Part shown: positions 1 to 10,566 of the stretch, one piece after another
How positions within the stretch are numbered: position 1 is the stretch's first letter
How the letters are laid out: every line of letters begins with the position of its first letter
NCBI GenBank assembly: GCA_024509875.1
Contig: JAMPIV010016236.1
Span: 62,001 to 126,000, forward strand
From: Oreohelix idahoensis
Taxonomy: Eukaryota; Mollusca; Gastropoda; Stylommatophora; Oreohelicidae
Direction: 5' to 3'
Length of the DNA: 64,000 nt
The notes under the pieces: generated by a model
Seen by the model: only the letters and a program-made list of their open reading frames with translations
What the model was told of the DNA's origin: nothing
Databases searched by the model: none
Translations under genes and position numbers: made by a program

Positions 1-655
1 CGCGTACCTATCATGAAGTCTAGAGGAAGCTTTGGTTCTCTGCCGAAGAGGAGGAAGTATGGTGAGTACCCTGTCGAAGAATGGGGGTTGGGGTTGTAGA
101 CCATAACCACCTCCGCTAGATGCTCAGACCACCTTCGCTTCTGGTCGGCTGTCATGGGTCTCAGCAAATCATGCAACGTCTTGTTGAAGCGCTCGCACTG
201 CCCGTTGCCTTTAGGATTGTAAGCTGTAGTGCGGCTCTTGTGGACTCCATATACCTTGCACAGCTCTGCGACTATCGCTGACTCGAAGTTCCGGCCCTGA
301 TCAGAGTGTATCCTCTGCGGAGCTCCGAGATACTGGAACCACTTTTCCACCAGGGCCTTGGTGACTGTTGTTGCTCTTTGGTCTCTTGTTGGTATAGCAA
401 TGGTGTACTTGCTGAACACATCTGTCAGCACTAATACATTCTCAAACCCTTTGGAATCCCGCTCTAGCAGTGTGAAATCCAACGCTACCACCTCAAGTGG
501 TCTGGAGGCAATCAAGTTTCCCGATGGCCCATGAAACTTCAGTTGAGGTGCCTTGGCAACGTTACATCGGTTGCATCTGCGACAAAAGACGTCAACATCA
601 CCTGTGATGCCTACCCAGAAGCACCTACTTCTCAGCAACTGCAGCAATGCTCTCT
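1..655 (-). pseudogene. Integrase catalytic core of gypsy element 1 (partial)
   Basis: This is the integrase that inserts the element's cDNA into the genome. The minus-strand frame is open from about 655 to the window edge. It holds the C-terminal half of the HHCC zinc-binding domain (CFWVG, then CRRCNRC), followed by the rve core. The acidic triad is visible: Asp in ALDFTLLERD, Asp in HSDQG and Glu in CERFN, with 35 residues between the last two (the DD35E spacing). It continues from the RT/RNase H frame after a one-base frame change near 650-660, inside the zinc domain. The product's C terminus (GPY/F or chromodomain) is outside the window. Apart from that frameshift the core has no stop. 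Confidence 0.9.
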
Positions 656-2961
656 CTTCCCTGATGGCCCACCCTGTGAGCAGAGTCTAGTATCCGTGGT
701 TTCATGGACTCAGGTATTACCAGTTGTCTCATGCTGGATCCATCTGATCCCTTCACTGTCCGGTATAACAACCCATCTGTCACTTCGAGCCGGTTACCCT
801 GATTAAGTAGTTTCCTTGCAGCCAAGGGGATCTTTCGAGCATCTTTTCCTGCAGGTCTGGTGCCATCCTTTACCATCTTCCTAACCATCGCTACCACATC
901 CTCAGCTCCCTGGAGATTTATCAATTCCTCACGCGAATAGGTGGGAAATGCTTGAGTGGTTGCTGGTGCTGTGGTTGATTCGGCCGGTACCCTTTCACTG
1001 ATATCTTTCTGGCTTGTTGCTGCCATCAACCCTATCTCATATGGTATCTGGGTAAACTCTCTGATAACCTCAGCTGTTATGCCACTTATTGCAACATCTG
1101 CGTCATCCTCCAGTTCTTCGCCTGCGGTTTCAATTGGAAAACGGGACAAATAATCTGCATTTCCATTGGCTCTCGCTGCCCGATGTCGGATTGTGTAGTT
1201 AAACATCGCCATCTGGGCCATCCATCTCTGCTCTATAGCTCCCAGTTTAGCTTTCTCCCAGAAGGCCAGACCCCTATTGTCTGTAAATACCTCTACTTGT
1301 GATCCTAGCAGGTAACCTCTGAACTTCTCAGTCATGGCCCACTTAAGACCTAGCAGTTCCAGCCTCATACTGCTTTTTGAGTTTCTTTCAGAGGGTCGAA
1401 GTGTGCGACTTGCATATGCCAAGACTTTCTTTGTTCCATCTTGCACTTGCGAGAGAATTGCTCCCAATCCTTCAAATGATGCATCTACCTCCAGGATAAA
1501 TGGTAGCGAGAAGTTAGGGAACCCTAGTAGCGGTGTGGAGGTTAGTGCCTTTTTCAGTGTCTCAAAGGCTACAGCACACTTTTCTGTCCACAACTCTCCT
1601 ATGGGTGATTTACTTCGTCTTTTAGTCTGCATGCCTTGATTGAGCGCAGCTACTAAATCATGTAGCGGTTTGGCTATCTTTGCAAAGCCCGGCACAAATC
1701 TGCGGTAGTAACTGGCCAATCCCAGGAATGACCGTAACTCAGTCTGGGAACGTGGTACAGGGGCCTCTTGAACAGCCTTCACCTTGTCTTCCATAGCTCC
1801 TATTCCGTCTGCTGATATAGTATGCCCCAAGAATTCAATCGTTGTCCTGAACAGCTTACACTTTCCTCCATTCAACTTCAGCCCTAGCTGGCGTAGCTTA
1901 GAGAATACTTTCTCCAGTCGGCTCATATGGTTAGGGAAGTCAGCAGAGTACACTAAAATGTCATCAAGGTATACTAGTATCAGCTGGAACACTAAATCAT
2001 GCATACTGCTCTGCATTAATCGTTGGAAAGTGCTAGCAGAGTTGGCTGAGCCCATAGGCATCCTGGTGTTTTCATACAGTCCAAACGGGGTAGTGAAGGC
2101 GGTTTTCTCTTGGTCTTTCTCATCCATTGCTACTTGATAGTAACCACTTGCCAGATCAAGTGATGAGAATATCTTTGCTCCTCCTAGCGCATCCAGGTAC
2201 TCGTCTACTCGGGGTAGAGGGTATGCATCCCTCTTCGTCTTGCTATTGAGTGCCCTGAAGTCTACGCAGAGTCTAAGCCGACCATCCTTCTTCCGGACCA
2301 AAACTATTGGGGAGGCCCAAGGACTGCAACTCTCCTTGATTATCTGTTTGTCAAGCAATCCTTGCAGGTGATCCTGTACCTCTCTATAGAAAGCAGGAGG
2401 TATTCTCCTGTAAGGCTGCTTAACTGGGGTGTCATCTGTTAATGGGATGGTGTGCGTTACCCTGTCCGTGTATCCTACATCTGTCTCATCTGTGGCAAAA
2501 AGATCGGCATAGCGTCTCAATAACGCTCTCACTTCCTGCTCTTCAGCCTCACTGCCCTCAAACCCGACCAGGTCAATTGGGCACATCTCTTGCTCTGGAT
2601 TCGTATATGGTGGACTTGCTGACATTTCTACCTCTTGAGCCCCTACAACTCTGAAATAGGTGCTATAGTCCACCCCAGCTTCTGTCAGTACTCCTACTTG
2701 TGTCCCGGGAGCTAAAAACAAGTCCTCATCTCCCAAATTTATGGCCTGAATATCACAGGACCCACTTATAAGAACAGTCAATGTATGACTCATAATCAGC
2801 CCTCTGTGTTCTAAGTCTCTATTAGGCTCAAAGAGAAAAGCTCTTTCTGACTGGCCTCCTTTCTTGCATTTGACTGTTATGGCCCTGATCGATCGAGCAG
2901 GTATGTGGGTTTGCTTTCTCCCAGCTACCCATACTTTCATAGAGTCTGATTTCTGCGTCAT
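625..2961 (-). pseudogene. Reverse transcriptase - RNase H - start of integrase, gypsy element 1
   Basis: This 778-codon frame encodes the element's RNA-dependent DNA polymerase and RNase H. RT spans roughly residues 185-400: VDFRALN near 233, the catalytic YLDD box at 331-334 and the FLGH motif near 377. The tether LGLASYYRRF follows. RNase H is at about 488-610, with Asp in EVDAS, Glu in RLELLGL and Asp in FTDNRG, ending NADYLSRFP. The last ~30 residues start the integrase zinc finger (HRVGHQG), then the frame closes at a TAG in the shifted frame. The first Met is probably not a true start: the same frame extends upstream through a protease-like PGIIGTNVL segment, fitting a polyprotein. Broken by frameshifts on both sides. 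Confidence 0.94.
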
Positions 2962-3032
2962 CCCCTGATCTCGTGGAGGGTCCCATCTTAGTATTTTCTG
3001 TATGTTTGGGATTTCTACAAGGACATTAGTAC

Positions 3033-3368
3033 CTATGATTCCTGGTGTTTTCTCTGGTTTCTAGACCCTTGTACCTCCCTGACAACATAAACTCCACAGT
3101 TTTTCACTATTGTGCACCTAACTTGTATGTCCACAACTAAGTGACCAATATATGGGATGGTGGCACCATTTGCTGCTGTCAGGCGCACCCATCTACCCTC
3201 ATCCAAGGGGAGCCCTCCAAACATCTCCCTGAAACATTGCTCTGTGATGGTAGACACCTGTGAACCTGTGTCAAACACACAATTTATCTCTTTCCCTTCC
3301 ATCAGTACTACTCCTTCAGGCCGACCTCCTACCATCTTGATCCGGTCTTCTTGGTGCTCTCCCTTCAC
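3033..3368 (-). pseudogene. Retroviral-type aspartic protease of gypsy element 1
   Basis: This short frame carries the retropepsin active-site motif VFDTGSQVSTI (catalytic Asp in DTG) near residue 32, followed by hydrophobic strands (IPYIGHLVVDIQV) expected of a protease monomer. The enzyme would mature the Gag-Pol polyprotein. The C-terminal flap/helix motif PGIIGTNVL is in a different frame immediately downstream (about 2990-3040), so a frameshift lies near 3040-3070. The family is usually about 100 residues, so most of the domain is here. It lies between the zinc-knuckle frame and RT, as expected for gypsy. Confidence 0.82.
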
Positions 3369-3398
3369 GTTTCTTTCTTTAATCTCCTGGGGATTTGG

Positions 3399-3791
3399 TC
3401 AGCTGCTGGTCGACATTTCCTGTGATGGTTGAATCTCTAACCTTCCTTCTGAGTGGCGGTCCTTCTGCCTGCGCTCCACTTTGTGTGATGCTCTAGCCGC
3501 AGTGTTACTAAACGGACAGCTCGCTACTAAATGTTGTGCTGACTTGCATTGGAAACATCTTCTAGGTAGAGGACCACATGGACACCTGGCAGCTATATGA
3601 TCCCCAAAATCAGCACAGTTATAGCACATGATTCTCCGGGGGCCCTTCCATACATGAGGTTTCTTTCTGCTTCTGTACCTGCGACTGTTCCCGTGGCGCC
3701 TAGAGATGGTCCTCCTGTTAATAACCCCCCACTTGCCGCACCAACATCTCAGTCTCCCTATTACCTGGAGAAACAGGCCCTTTCCTTCCAT
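3399..3791 (-). pseudogene. Zinc-knuckle segment of gag/pol, gypsy element 1
   Basis: A basic 130-residue frame contains two cysteine-rich knuckles. CFQCKSAQHLVASC fits C-x2-C-x4-H-x4-C. CYNCADFGDHIAARC has one extra residue before the His, so its metal site may be altered. Such knuckles bind the element's RNA in the nucleocapsid part of Gag. The N-terminal part is Arg/Lys-rich. The frame differs from the gag frame upstream (3903-4865) and from the protease downstream, so the original reading frame has been broken by indels on both sides. Confidence 0.75.
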
Positions 3792-3902
3792 TTACATTCT
3801 TCCTCATGTCAACCTGTAATTGTCTGCCACCTCTGCCTGTACTCTTTCTATTTGAGTCACAAAGCTCCCCTTCCACAGCCTGACTCCCAACCACAGAGGG
3901 GT

Positions 3903-4865
3903 CTAGTTTAGTACCTGTTGTGGGCATTCCCTCTGTACATGCCCTAAATTTTTGCACCGAAAGCATCGGATGGTCCTCGCCGGCCTTCTCTGCCTGTCTT
4001 GCATTTCAGCCATCTGGCGCTTCAGCTGTGCAACCTCTGCTCTGAGTTGTTCCACTTCGGCGTTTCCTTCATGTGACCTGGGTGCCATTTCTTCGTCGGA
4101 TGCTGTGACTGTGGCTATCCCAGCTCTTGCTGTTTGACCACTCCCAGTCCATCTCAGAGCATCATCTTTTATGGACACAAATGATACTGCAGGCTCGTGC
4201 CGGACCCTGTCCTCCATCATTCTCCGCGTCAAGTCGTCCCTTAGACTGGCAACAAACTGGTCCCTTAGCACTGTTTCGCCAAGCTTGACACCATTGGCTT
4301 TCTCCTGCGCCCCTGCTGCCTGCTCAAATATCTCATGCAGCCTATGGGCAAACTCACGCACCGATTCCCGTGGCCCTTGGTACGCTGAATAAAATAGCGC
4401 CATTAGTTCTTGGGTGCTCCTCGATTCTCCATACACCCTGAGTATGGCCTGAAGCATTGCCTCCGGGTCATTGTCTCTTACTTGTATCCGCAGCCCCCTG
4501 CGGACAACTGGGGTCACACTGTCGAGGATCACATTGGTTTGGTCCTCCTTACTCATGTAGCCGGACCTCCACGCAGCTCTAACCTCCCTTGCATAGTCCT
4601 CCGCGTTTGGCCCTGTGCGTTCTCCAAAAGTTCTCACTTTTTTGTGGGTTGACACCAACATATACCGTCCGTGTTCTGCCTGGGGCAGTGGACCTGCTAC
4701 TGATCCCTCAGTTTGCACCACTGATGCACCGACCACTTGTGTTGGATCTGCATCCTCATGCTCCCCTTTGCTCGTAGCACGTGTGCTCCTTGCGGCCATC
4801 TTGCTGCAATACCGCACCGCTGAGTGTTTACAATATTTGTTTGTTTGCTGTTTGCTCAGTGTCAC
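3903..4865 (-). pseudogene. Gag (capsid and one zinc knuckle), gypsy element 1
   Basis: This 320-codon minus-strand frame starts about 30 bases downstream of the 5' LTR edge, the usual place for gag. Its middle resembles the retrotransposon gag capsid fold: ELMALFYSAYQGPRESVREF, then HRLHEIFEQAAGAQ. A predicted coiled-coil-like stretch (EVEQLRAEVAQLKRQMAEMQ) follows, and one canonical knuckle CFRCKNLGHVQREC closes the frame. Gag would form the particle and package RNA. The reading frame stops just after the knuckle and continues out of frame (about 3718-3966). The assigned Met is plausible but not proven. Confidence 0.85.
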
Positions 4866-4877
4866 TGTCTGCCTTAT

Positions 4878-4893
4878 CCTGTCGACGACGCCA
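4878..4893 (-). promoter_or_regulatory. Candidate primer-binding site (tRNA-Ser-like)
   Basis: Two bases inside the 5' LTR edge, the minus strand reads TGGCGTCGTCGACAGG. It begins with the TGG expected to pair with a tRNA CCA end. It resembles the complement of some eukaryotic tRNA-Ser 3' ends with a few mismatches. The tRNA assignment is a guess from memory; the position is sound. Confidence 0.5.
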
Positions 4894-4895
4894 AT

Positions 4896-5572
4896 TGTGA
4901 TAGGGTGGGCGAGATGATGATGATGATTATATTGTGATGTGTGTTCACTCTCTTTTCACACTCGCAACCGACAATAATCAACAATAAAACTCTTGATTCT
5001 AAAGACAGGGACTGTATTTATTTTTACAACCCATTCAGTGACTAAGAGCACACTGAAGCAAACCGTAAACAAACCAAACACTAACCAAACAAAACACCCA
5101 GCTAGTGCTCAGTTGCTAATAGCTCACGTGCTCTGGTCCATCTGCTACCTACACCGGTCACCTCGTCGTTTGCTCTCTCGTCTGGGCTGATACTAGGAAA
5201 GGTCGCTGCTGGCTCGCTATTTCTTTATATATACCGCTAAGCCTAAACACTCAACTTAGTCCGCGCTGCGCGGATTAATTTACCACTTAAATGACACTCG
5301 CGATATTTGCTTTATCAGGCACGAAAACACAGATATGGTACACAATTATCAAATATATCACACGACTACCAAATATAGCACACGACTTTGCACGAAAATT
5401 AATTATTAGGCTTTATGATGGCCTTTTCATCAATCTTGAAGACTTTTTACATCCCAGCATGCTTCGCGCACATCAAAAATATGGGCGATAAATGTGCCAC
5501 TCACAATGAAGGGGGAAGCTGGGGTGTCTTCCCGTGAAGGGGTAAGCCGGGTGTCTTTCCGGCCCTATCACA
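4896..5572 (-). repeat. 5' LTR of gypsy element 1 (677 bp)
   Basis: It starts TGTGATAGGG and ends CCCTATCACA on the plus strand, so the ends are inverted copies of about ten bases with TG...CA termini. An AATAAA lies near 4985 on the plus strand, but the element's sense is minus. A solo copy of this LTR at 30814-32897 shares both ends and most internal segments, but is about 1.4 kb longer because of an extra block between roughly 31041 and 32487. Confidence 0.9.
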
Positions 5573-5656
5573 CACACACACATATATATATGTATATATA
5601 CACACATATATACACACATATATATATATATATATACACACATATATATATATATA
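5571..5656. repeat. CA/TA microsatellite
   Basis: Alternating CACACA and TATATA tracts run directly from the LTR edge to the mariner insertion. The TG tract just after the mariner at 6988 suggests the transposon landed in one TA/TG-rich microsatellite. Confidence 0.9.
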
Positions 5657-5672
5657 GACCTTGCTACATATA

Positions 5673-6986
5673 CGAGGTAGCTTCAAAAAGTTCCCGGAAT
5701 TTGTGTATTGTATAGAAATAAGTAACAATACAATTATTTACACTACATTTCTTCCAAAATAGTTCCCTTCGGCAACTACAAACTTTTGCCAACGTCCATA
5801 CAGCTGTTGGAAACATTCCTGGAACCCATTCTTTGACACCTCTCTCAGTTGCTTTGTCGCATTGGCGATAACGTCCTCAGCATCCTTGAATCTCTGTTCT
5901 TTCAGTGCCGATTTTAGGCGAGGGAACAAGAAAAAATCAGGCGGTGCCAGGTCGGGAGAATATAGAGGATGTTCCAGGGCAGTCACATTGTGCGTTGCGA
6001 GGTACTGCTTCACCAGTAGAGATCGATGTGCTGGCGCATTGCCATGCAGCAGAACCCAACTGTTTGTTCTCCATTTTTCTGGGCGTTTCCTTCTGATTGC
6101 ATCTCTTAGACGACGGAGGATATCAACGTACATTACCTTGTTAACCGTTCGACCTTCAGGAATGACTTCATGGTAGACAATACCCTAGGAATAAAAAAAA
6201 CTTCCAACATAACTTTTCCTTTGCTCTTGTCCAAACGAAATTTATGTGTCCGGGGAGATGAGGGTGATTTCCATTCAGAGGACTGACGTTTTGTCTGAGG
6301 ATCGTACGAAAAACACCACGTCTCGTCTCCTGTGATTATGTTGAGAAAATTGCTATCTTGATCAACCACAGTGATTAGGTCTCCTGCCAGTGTCAATCTC
6401 GTTTCTTTCTGTTCAGGAGATAACATTTTGGGAACCATGTTTGACAAACACGGTGCATGTGCAGTTCATTGTGGAGAATACTGTGGCAACTTCCAACTGA
6501 TATTCCAACTTCTGAGGCTATTTTCTCTACATAAGTCTTTTGTCAACACGAACAACGTTCCGAACACGCTCAATGTTTTCATTGTTTATCGAGGTAGGCG
6601 GTCGTCCGCTACGTGGATCATCATCGACACTAACACGACCTTCACGGAAACGCTTGTGCCACTCAAAAACTTGCGATTTCTTCATTGCGGTATCACCATA
6701 TGCTTTATTAAGCAAGGTTACTGTCTCTGAGGGTGACTTCTCAAGCAAAACACAAAATTTGACATTTGTACGTTGTTCAATCAAGGACATTTTCAACTCC
6801 GACGATGCTACGTGCACACCACACAAACAAACTTCTGTAACTTCTGTTCTAGAGTACATGTGAAGGTTACATCAGCCGTGTCGTTTCCTCAAGGTCACTA
6901 CCAACTTATAAATCTATAATCTCCATGACATAATCACTCTTTCAAACATTAGTCGACTATTCCGGGAAGTTTTTGAAGCTACCTCG
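5673..6986 (-). mobile_element. mariner DNA transposon, 1314 bp, decayed
   Basis: Terminal inverted repeats of 28 bp (5673-5700 and 6959-6986, starting CGAGGTAGCTTCAAAAA) differ at one position. They are flanked by TA on both sides (5671-5672 and 6987-6988), the target duplication of the Tc1/mariner superfamily. Total length is typical of full-length mariners (about 1.3 kb). The transposase reads on the minus strand and is broken. TIRs and ends are complete, so it could still be a substrate for a transposase supplied elsewhere. Confidence 0.95.
5738..6859 (-). pseudogene. mariner transposase (D,D34D type), inactivated
   Basis: This is the cut-and-paste transposase, in three minus-strand frames. 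6527-6859 is the N-terminal helix-turn-helix region (FEWHKRFREGR, DDPRSGRPPTS). 6133-6447 holds the first catalytic Asp (ITGDETWCFSYDPQ). 5738-6133 holds the second motif, HGNAPAH, and the third, YSPDLAPPDFFLFP. In mariners the second motif is HDNAPAH or similar; here the catalytic Asp codon has become Gly (GAC to GGC). With the frame breaks near 6133 and 6450-6530, this makes the copy doubly dead. Family usual length is about 345 residues; the pieces add up to nearly that. Confidence 0.93.
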
Positions 6987-6987
6987 T

Positions 6988-7030
6988 ATATGTGTGTGTG
7001 TGTGCGTGTGCGCGCGTGCGTGTGTGTGTA
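6988..7030. repeat. TG/CG microsatellite
   Basis: TG-rich tract with some CG steps directly after the mariner's right TA duplication, probably the other half of the microsatellite that the transposon split. Confidence 0.85.
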
Positions 7031-7470
7031 TTTACTGTTTATTTTAAAACAGCTTCTATAGGAACAAAAAGTCGCATTCGTTTTAGTGGGCTAAACTTAA
7101 AAACAATGTCAGAGAGTCTGAACTTGTCTTTGGTTGATGCAGGTCGACTTGCTAAGAGACGTGATGCGTTCAGAGCAGCTGCAATGGAGACAACGTTCTG
7201 GAGAGAATACGTCACTTGATGATGAAACTTAAAAACTACCTGAAATAGACAGATGGAAACTACTTGTGAATGAATGTAGCTATTTTCGTATCATACGGTG
7301 CGTGGGACCAACACTGTAGTTAGCTAACCGACATGTAGGGAAGAATTTCATATGATTTTACTGTGAGGGGACTATGTAGCAATTTTTACATAATTATGTT
7401 ACTAGTCACTGCACAGCATCGTCTTAGTTGTCTCTGAAGGCATTTTGGCTCAGCATACGAAGAGAGCGGG
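7031..7470. other. Unassigned interval
   Basis: No coding signature or recognisable repeat seen between the TG tract and the GA tract. Confidence 0.5.
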
Positions 7471-7484
7471 AGCAGGAGAGAGAG

Positions 7485-7521
<37 letters not shown>

Positions 7522-7559
7522 TAAAAAGAGAGAGAGGGAGGGAGGGAGAAAGAAAGAAA
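7471..7559. repeat. GA microsatellite
   Basis: Imperfect AG/GGGA/AAAG purine tract upstream of family X copy 1. Confidence 0.9.
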
Positions 7560-8200
7560 TAAACCTTTCTTAATGAGTAGCTAGGGTCGCTGTCACATAA
7601 TTTTTGGTCGCTCTCTTGTCCACTACGGCCGTATTCTGTGACAGTTGGTGTACTGACTAATTGCGTGCTTTTCAGTGGTTGGCACCTTTTTCTTTCTCTG
7701 CTATGTAGCAGATATTTTTTATTTTCAAACATTTCAGTGATAAGTCTGTTTGGTTACCCGTTCCTCCCTGCTGGGAAAAGGAATGGATGAGATAATATTA
7801 ACCGACAATCATGTTGGTTAATCTCGGGTGTGGCCGACATCAGACTACAGATTAACACTAAAATCGCCCCAGCTACTTTGGTTAAGCGATAAGGCGAACG
7901 TGTCGCACTTGCCAAGATGGTAAAGAGACGAATTTTGTTTGCGCAAGAGACGGATAGACAGATACTTGTCAGTGCGACAAATTTTGGACAGATATGAATG
8001 GCATCATCATTTCCTGTTCACTTGTTTCAAAGACCTTACTTTAGAGGAAAGTAAGATGTTACATCTGAAACACATTGTCGAAAGAGTGTACGGACTTCCA
8101 TATATGGAAGACGTGACCTTTTACATCACGCACAGAATTTTCCATGTCGGAATAATTCTGAATTACCCCACCTAAATATGCAGTTTTGAAACGATTGGCC

Positions 8201-8222
8201 GGGGGGGGGGGGGGGGGGGGGG
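8201..8222. repeat. Poly-G tract (22 G)
   Basis: An uninterrupted run of 22 G inside family X copy 1. Copies 2 and 3 have no such run at the matching place, so it expanded in this copy or is a base-calling artefact. Confidence 0.85.
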
Positions 8223-8525
8223 TTCGAAATAGAGGAACCACCAAATTCCTGATTGGACGCTGCCTAAATCATAACAAACAACTGCGGGGGAGGCAAAGGG
8301 ATACATAATCTGACAATTTAGCCAGATTAGAATACTGTGAGAATCTCTTGCCAAGACGAAAACCGGACTGCCAGAGTTAAGACTAGAAACAAGATTCATA
8401 AATCGGTCCGGACCATTGTTTGATAAATTTTTGAGGACGTAAGCGCCCAGGACAAAAAAAAACTACAATTTTAACAAGGAAAACTGGAATCTGAGGAATC
8501 TGGAGCACGGAGTCAAAGTGGGTAC

Positions 8526-9361
8526 TGTTGAAACGGGGTTCTTTCTATTGTTATTGAAGGTCACTGATTGTGTTGTCTTCTAAGGTTGATTAATATAAAG
8601 AGTGACCTCGTCTGGGTTCCTTGCGAACTTCAACTCAGTATGGATCTTATTAATGTCCTTCATCAGAGAAGAGCGATCGTGCATAAATTAATAATCATTG
8701 AATGATATATATATATGGCCTAACCTCTGGGCCAACTTCAAACTTGAATTAATTGATAAGTCCGTGGGGGTTTAGAGTCCAACGAGTATACATTTATTGA
8801 CGAAATGCGAAGACATCACAAGTAATTAATTCATCAACAGTACATTGCATTGCAGTTCAAGTAGACATATTACCGTCAGTTTTCCAGTACTTAATTGTCG
8901 TCAGAACATCATGGGCTGTGTACGCGCGCTGCCGTTATCCAGACAGCCGGTAGTAATACCCATTAGTTTGGCGAATATATAGATCATAAAGCTGATCAAC
9001 AATCCTTCCATAAATGGTTATCCAACAACCATATAAATTCCATCAATTCATTATAATGATATGGACTGACCCTATGTCCTTATCTCAATATAAAATTCGG
9101 CAAATATGTAGCCTAACACTGGAAGGAATTAAAACATGTCTTCATGGCTTGACGGTCAGAATAAAAGGGTGAACTACTATAGTCACCAAGCGTGACCATA
9201 TCAACGCTACCACGTCACAATCGAACCATGCGATTTGTGTTCACTAAAAAAACCATGAAGCATAAAAGTATTCTATATTAAAAATCTCGCAACCTCAAAA
9301 ATGCGTACTCCAGACGCGCTGCCAACTGTAGCAGACGACATCGTTGAAACAAGTCGTAACA
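8526..9361. repeat. Nested solo LTR (836 bp) inside family X copy 1
   Basis: Ends are TGTTGAAACG and GTCGTAACA (TG...CA). Perfect 5-bp duplication GGTAC at 8521-8525 and 9362-9366. The empty site is seen in family X copies 2 and 3 (near 18410 and 59424), where the flanking sequence runs straight through, so this is an insertion. No coding content. The LTR class is inferred from ends and duplication length. Confidence 0.75.
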
Positions 9362-10566
9362 GGTACTTATTGTTAAAGTAACTACCCCCAAGAATACGTG
9401 TAAAAGGCATCTGCTGGTGCCTTAACCTACTTCTGTTAGCAAACAGTCTGTGAGCCAAGATTGCCGTAAGTTGTACATTTTACATTCTATATTTTTCATT
9501 ACTAACATGTGAACTAATATGTATATATTGCCATGTGAATATTAATGTGAAAATTGCTAGTGGATGTCCAAGTCATTTGAGGCTGGCAATCTCAGCGTAT
9601 AGAATGATAATTTCTTGAACCACCACTGCAAGAGCTGGTGACTGCTTTATTGCTAGTTTCTTAAAGAGAATTAAAAGCATAGGTAGTCCCAAGTTGAAAG
9701 AAATAATGTACATTCTAATTATAAAACTTACATTTTCAAACGAGGTGTAAATGTCTACGTAAACATCTTCACTTTAAAAATAATGAAAGCATATTCAATC
9801 TATATTGTGAACGTTTTTCAACCAGTGGAGATGTAAATGTAAACATATTCTATCTATACTATTAATCTTTTCATTTAAATGTAAAGTAAATGTAAAGCTA
9901 TTCAATTTAAACGTAAACAAAGTTTTCTCTCGAGGGATTAAGCTTAATTCTCATCGAAGGTAAAAGTCTGAGGTTGATGAGATGGTGGAATAGGAAGATG
10001 GGGACACATAAGTATGTCTCGGGAAACTCAATACTCAGAGGGTATTCGTTCCTCTTCTTTTACCATACTTGTTGGTGGTACCAGTTGAGGGTACTATCTC
10101 TGGAACAAGAGGGGTACAAGTGGCCTGACGTTGAAGCTATACACCATCATCAGACGTGGCTTAAAGACGAGGGACCAACTTCGTAGACACACCCTGACAC
10201 TTCTGGGAACATTGCGCCCTACACCCTTGAATAGTGACGAGCGGGATCAGCGATCCAGTCTACCAAGAACCAAAACATCAGAAGGAGCTGAACCGTCATA
10301 AAAGCTGCCAAGTGACCTCCTTTACAAACTACCATTACATCACACAGTGATGATACAATTTCTAATAAATAACTATTCATTTTTATAAACCTTGGTAAAA
10401 CCTAAGTGATTATTAAATTTGTTATTTGTAAATATACAAATGTAACGTCGATTTAATCATTTTGAATGTACTGAATGTTTGTCTCAGTCAATTTACTAAA
10501 TACACTCTAAACAGAGCTATACAAGAATAAGGAGAATTCCACTGAGTAAATCAGGGTGGGGGCTTG

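Larger units (their letters stand above)
1..5572 (-). mobile_element. Ty3/gypsy LTR retrotransposon (element 1), 3' end cut by the window edge
   Basis: Reading on the minus strand from 5572 down to 1, I see a 5' LTR, a primer-binding-site candidate, gag, zinc knuckles, an aspartic protease, RT, RNase H and integrase. This is the canonical Ty3/gypsy order (gag-PR-RT-RH-INT). The 3' LTR lies beyond base 1, so target duplication and LTR divergence cannot be checked. The coding region is split over at least four frames, so this copy is not autonomous. A solo LTR of the same family lies at 30814-32897. Family placement rests on domain order and motifs. Confidence 0.93.

Noticed and set aside
5862..6863. 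Plus-strand frames across the mariner
   Set aside because: Antisense shadows of the transposase.
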